A stretch of 51,867 nucleotides of DNA from a bacterium (GTDB taxonomy: Bacteria; Bacteroidota; Rhodothermia; Rhodothermales; UBA10348): contig JABMOI010000100.1 in NCBI GenBank assembly GCA_013204185.1, forward strand, positions 1 through 51,867, read 5' to 3'. Under the pieces are notes generated by a model, which saw nothing but the letters and a program-made list of their open reading frames with translations, ran no database searches and had not been told where the DNA came from. Shown here in pieces: positions 51,844 through 51,867 of the stretch; positions within the stretch are counted from its first letter, which is position 1; each line of letters starts with the position of its first letter. The translations under genes and the position numbers were made by a program.

Positions 51844-51867
51844 GCCGACTTTGGTATAGAAAAGAGG

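Noticed and set aside
1-51867. CRISPR arrays, insertion sequences, prophage, tRNA or rRNA genes
   Set aside because: No regularly spaced repeats, transposase or integrase motifs, or RNA gene structures were found in reading both strands.

Overview
No rRNA or tRNA gene lies in this window, so the taxonomy is inferred. The gene content points to a Bacteroidota-type, probably marine, bacterium, most likely Rhodothermota (Rhodothermia/Balneolia-like). Reasons: C-terminal sorting domains of the type IX secretion system (T9SS) on two secreted proteins, a PorV/PorQ-like outer-membrane protein, a TonB receptor with a carboxypeptidase-regulatory N-domain, a TAnnTTTG-type promoter before pspA, few Shine-Dalgarno (SD) sequences, a two-subunit KorAB and an actinobacterial-style fused E2-E1 2-oxoglutarate enzyme. 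The window starts with 16 consecutive C residues, possibly a contig end. No gene-free stretch exceeds about 300 bases, and I see no CRISPR, insertion sequence or prophage.

Layout. (1) 43-10855, minus: a LacI-controlled surface-uptake operon in the order lacI, TonB receptor, large T9SS cargo, PorV-like protein, and a second T9SS cargo made of two ~300-residue repeats. A sigma70-like promoter and a 16-bp perfect palindromic operator precede lacI. The operator core recurs inside the TonB-receptor gene and early inside glgP, which suggests a local glucan/maltodextrin regulon. (2) 11002-15899: glycosyltransferase and secreted thioredoxin-like protein (plus), then a nitrilase-family protein lacking the usual catalytic Lys, small unknowns and prmC (minus). 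(3) 16183-26610: glycogen phosphorylase, phenylalanine hydroxylase, NhaC antiporter, PP2C phosphatase, RidA, M23 peptidase, DUF2795 protein and an Omp85-family protein. (4) 26686-39422, mostly plus: rlmD, an SDR gene, the fused 2-oxoglutarate enzyme, rpsU (minus), rdgB, dtd, an amidohydrolase, moaA, moaC, floA and an unknown. (5) 39442-49000, minus: CNNM/CorC transporter-like protein, enoyl-CoA hydratase, a three-gene PspA cluster, pyrimidine-nucleoside phosphorylase, rpmE, korB and korA. (6) 49146-51843: apaG, an unknown, thyA-folA and a fasciclin lipoprotein.

The most unusual elements are: the PspA cluster, in which pspA is followed by a gene that duplicates only the C-terminal part of PspA and then by a membrane-anchored coiled-coil protein; the LacI operator set with intragenic copies; the proline-rich repeat extension on KorB; the nitrilase K-to-M change; and an SD-led rpsU among mostly SD-less genes.
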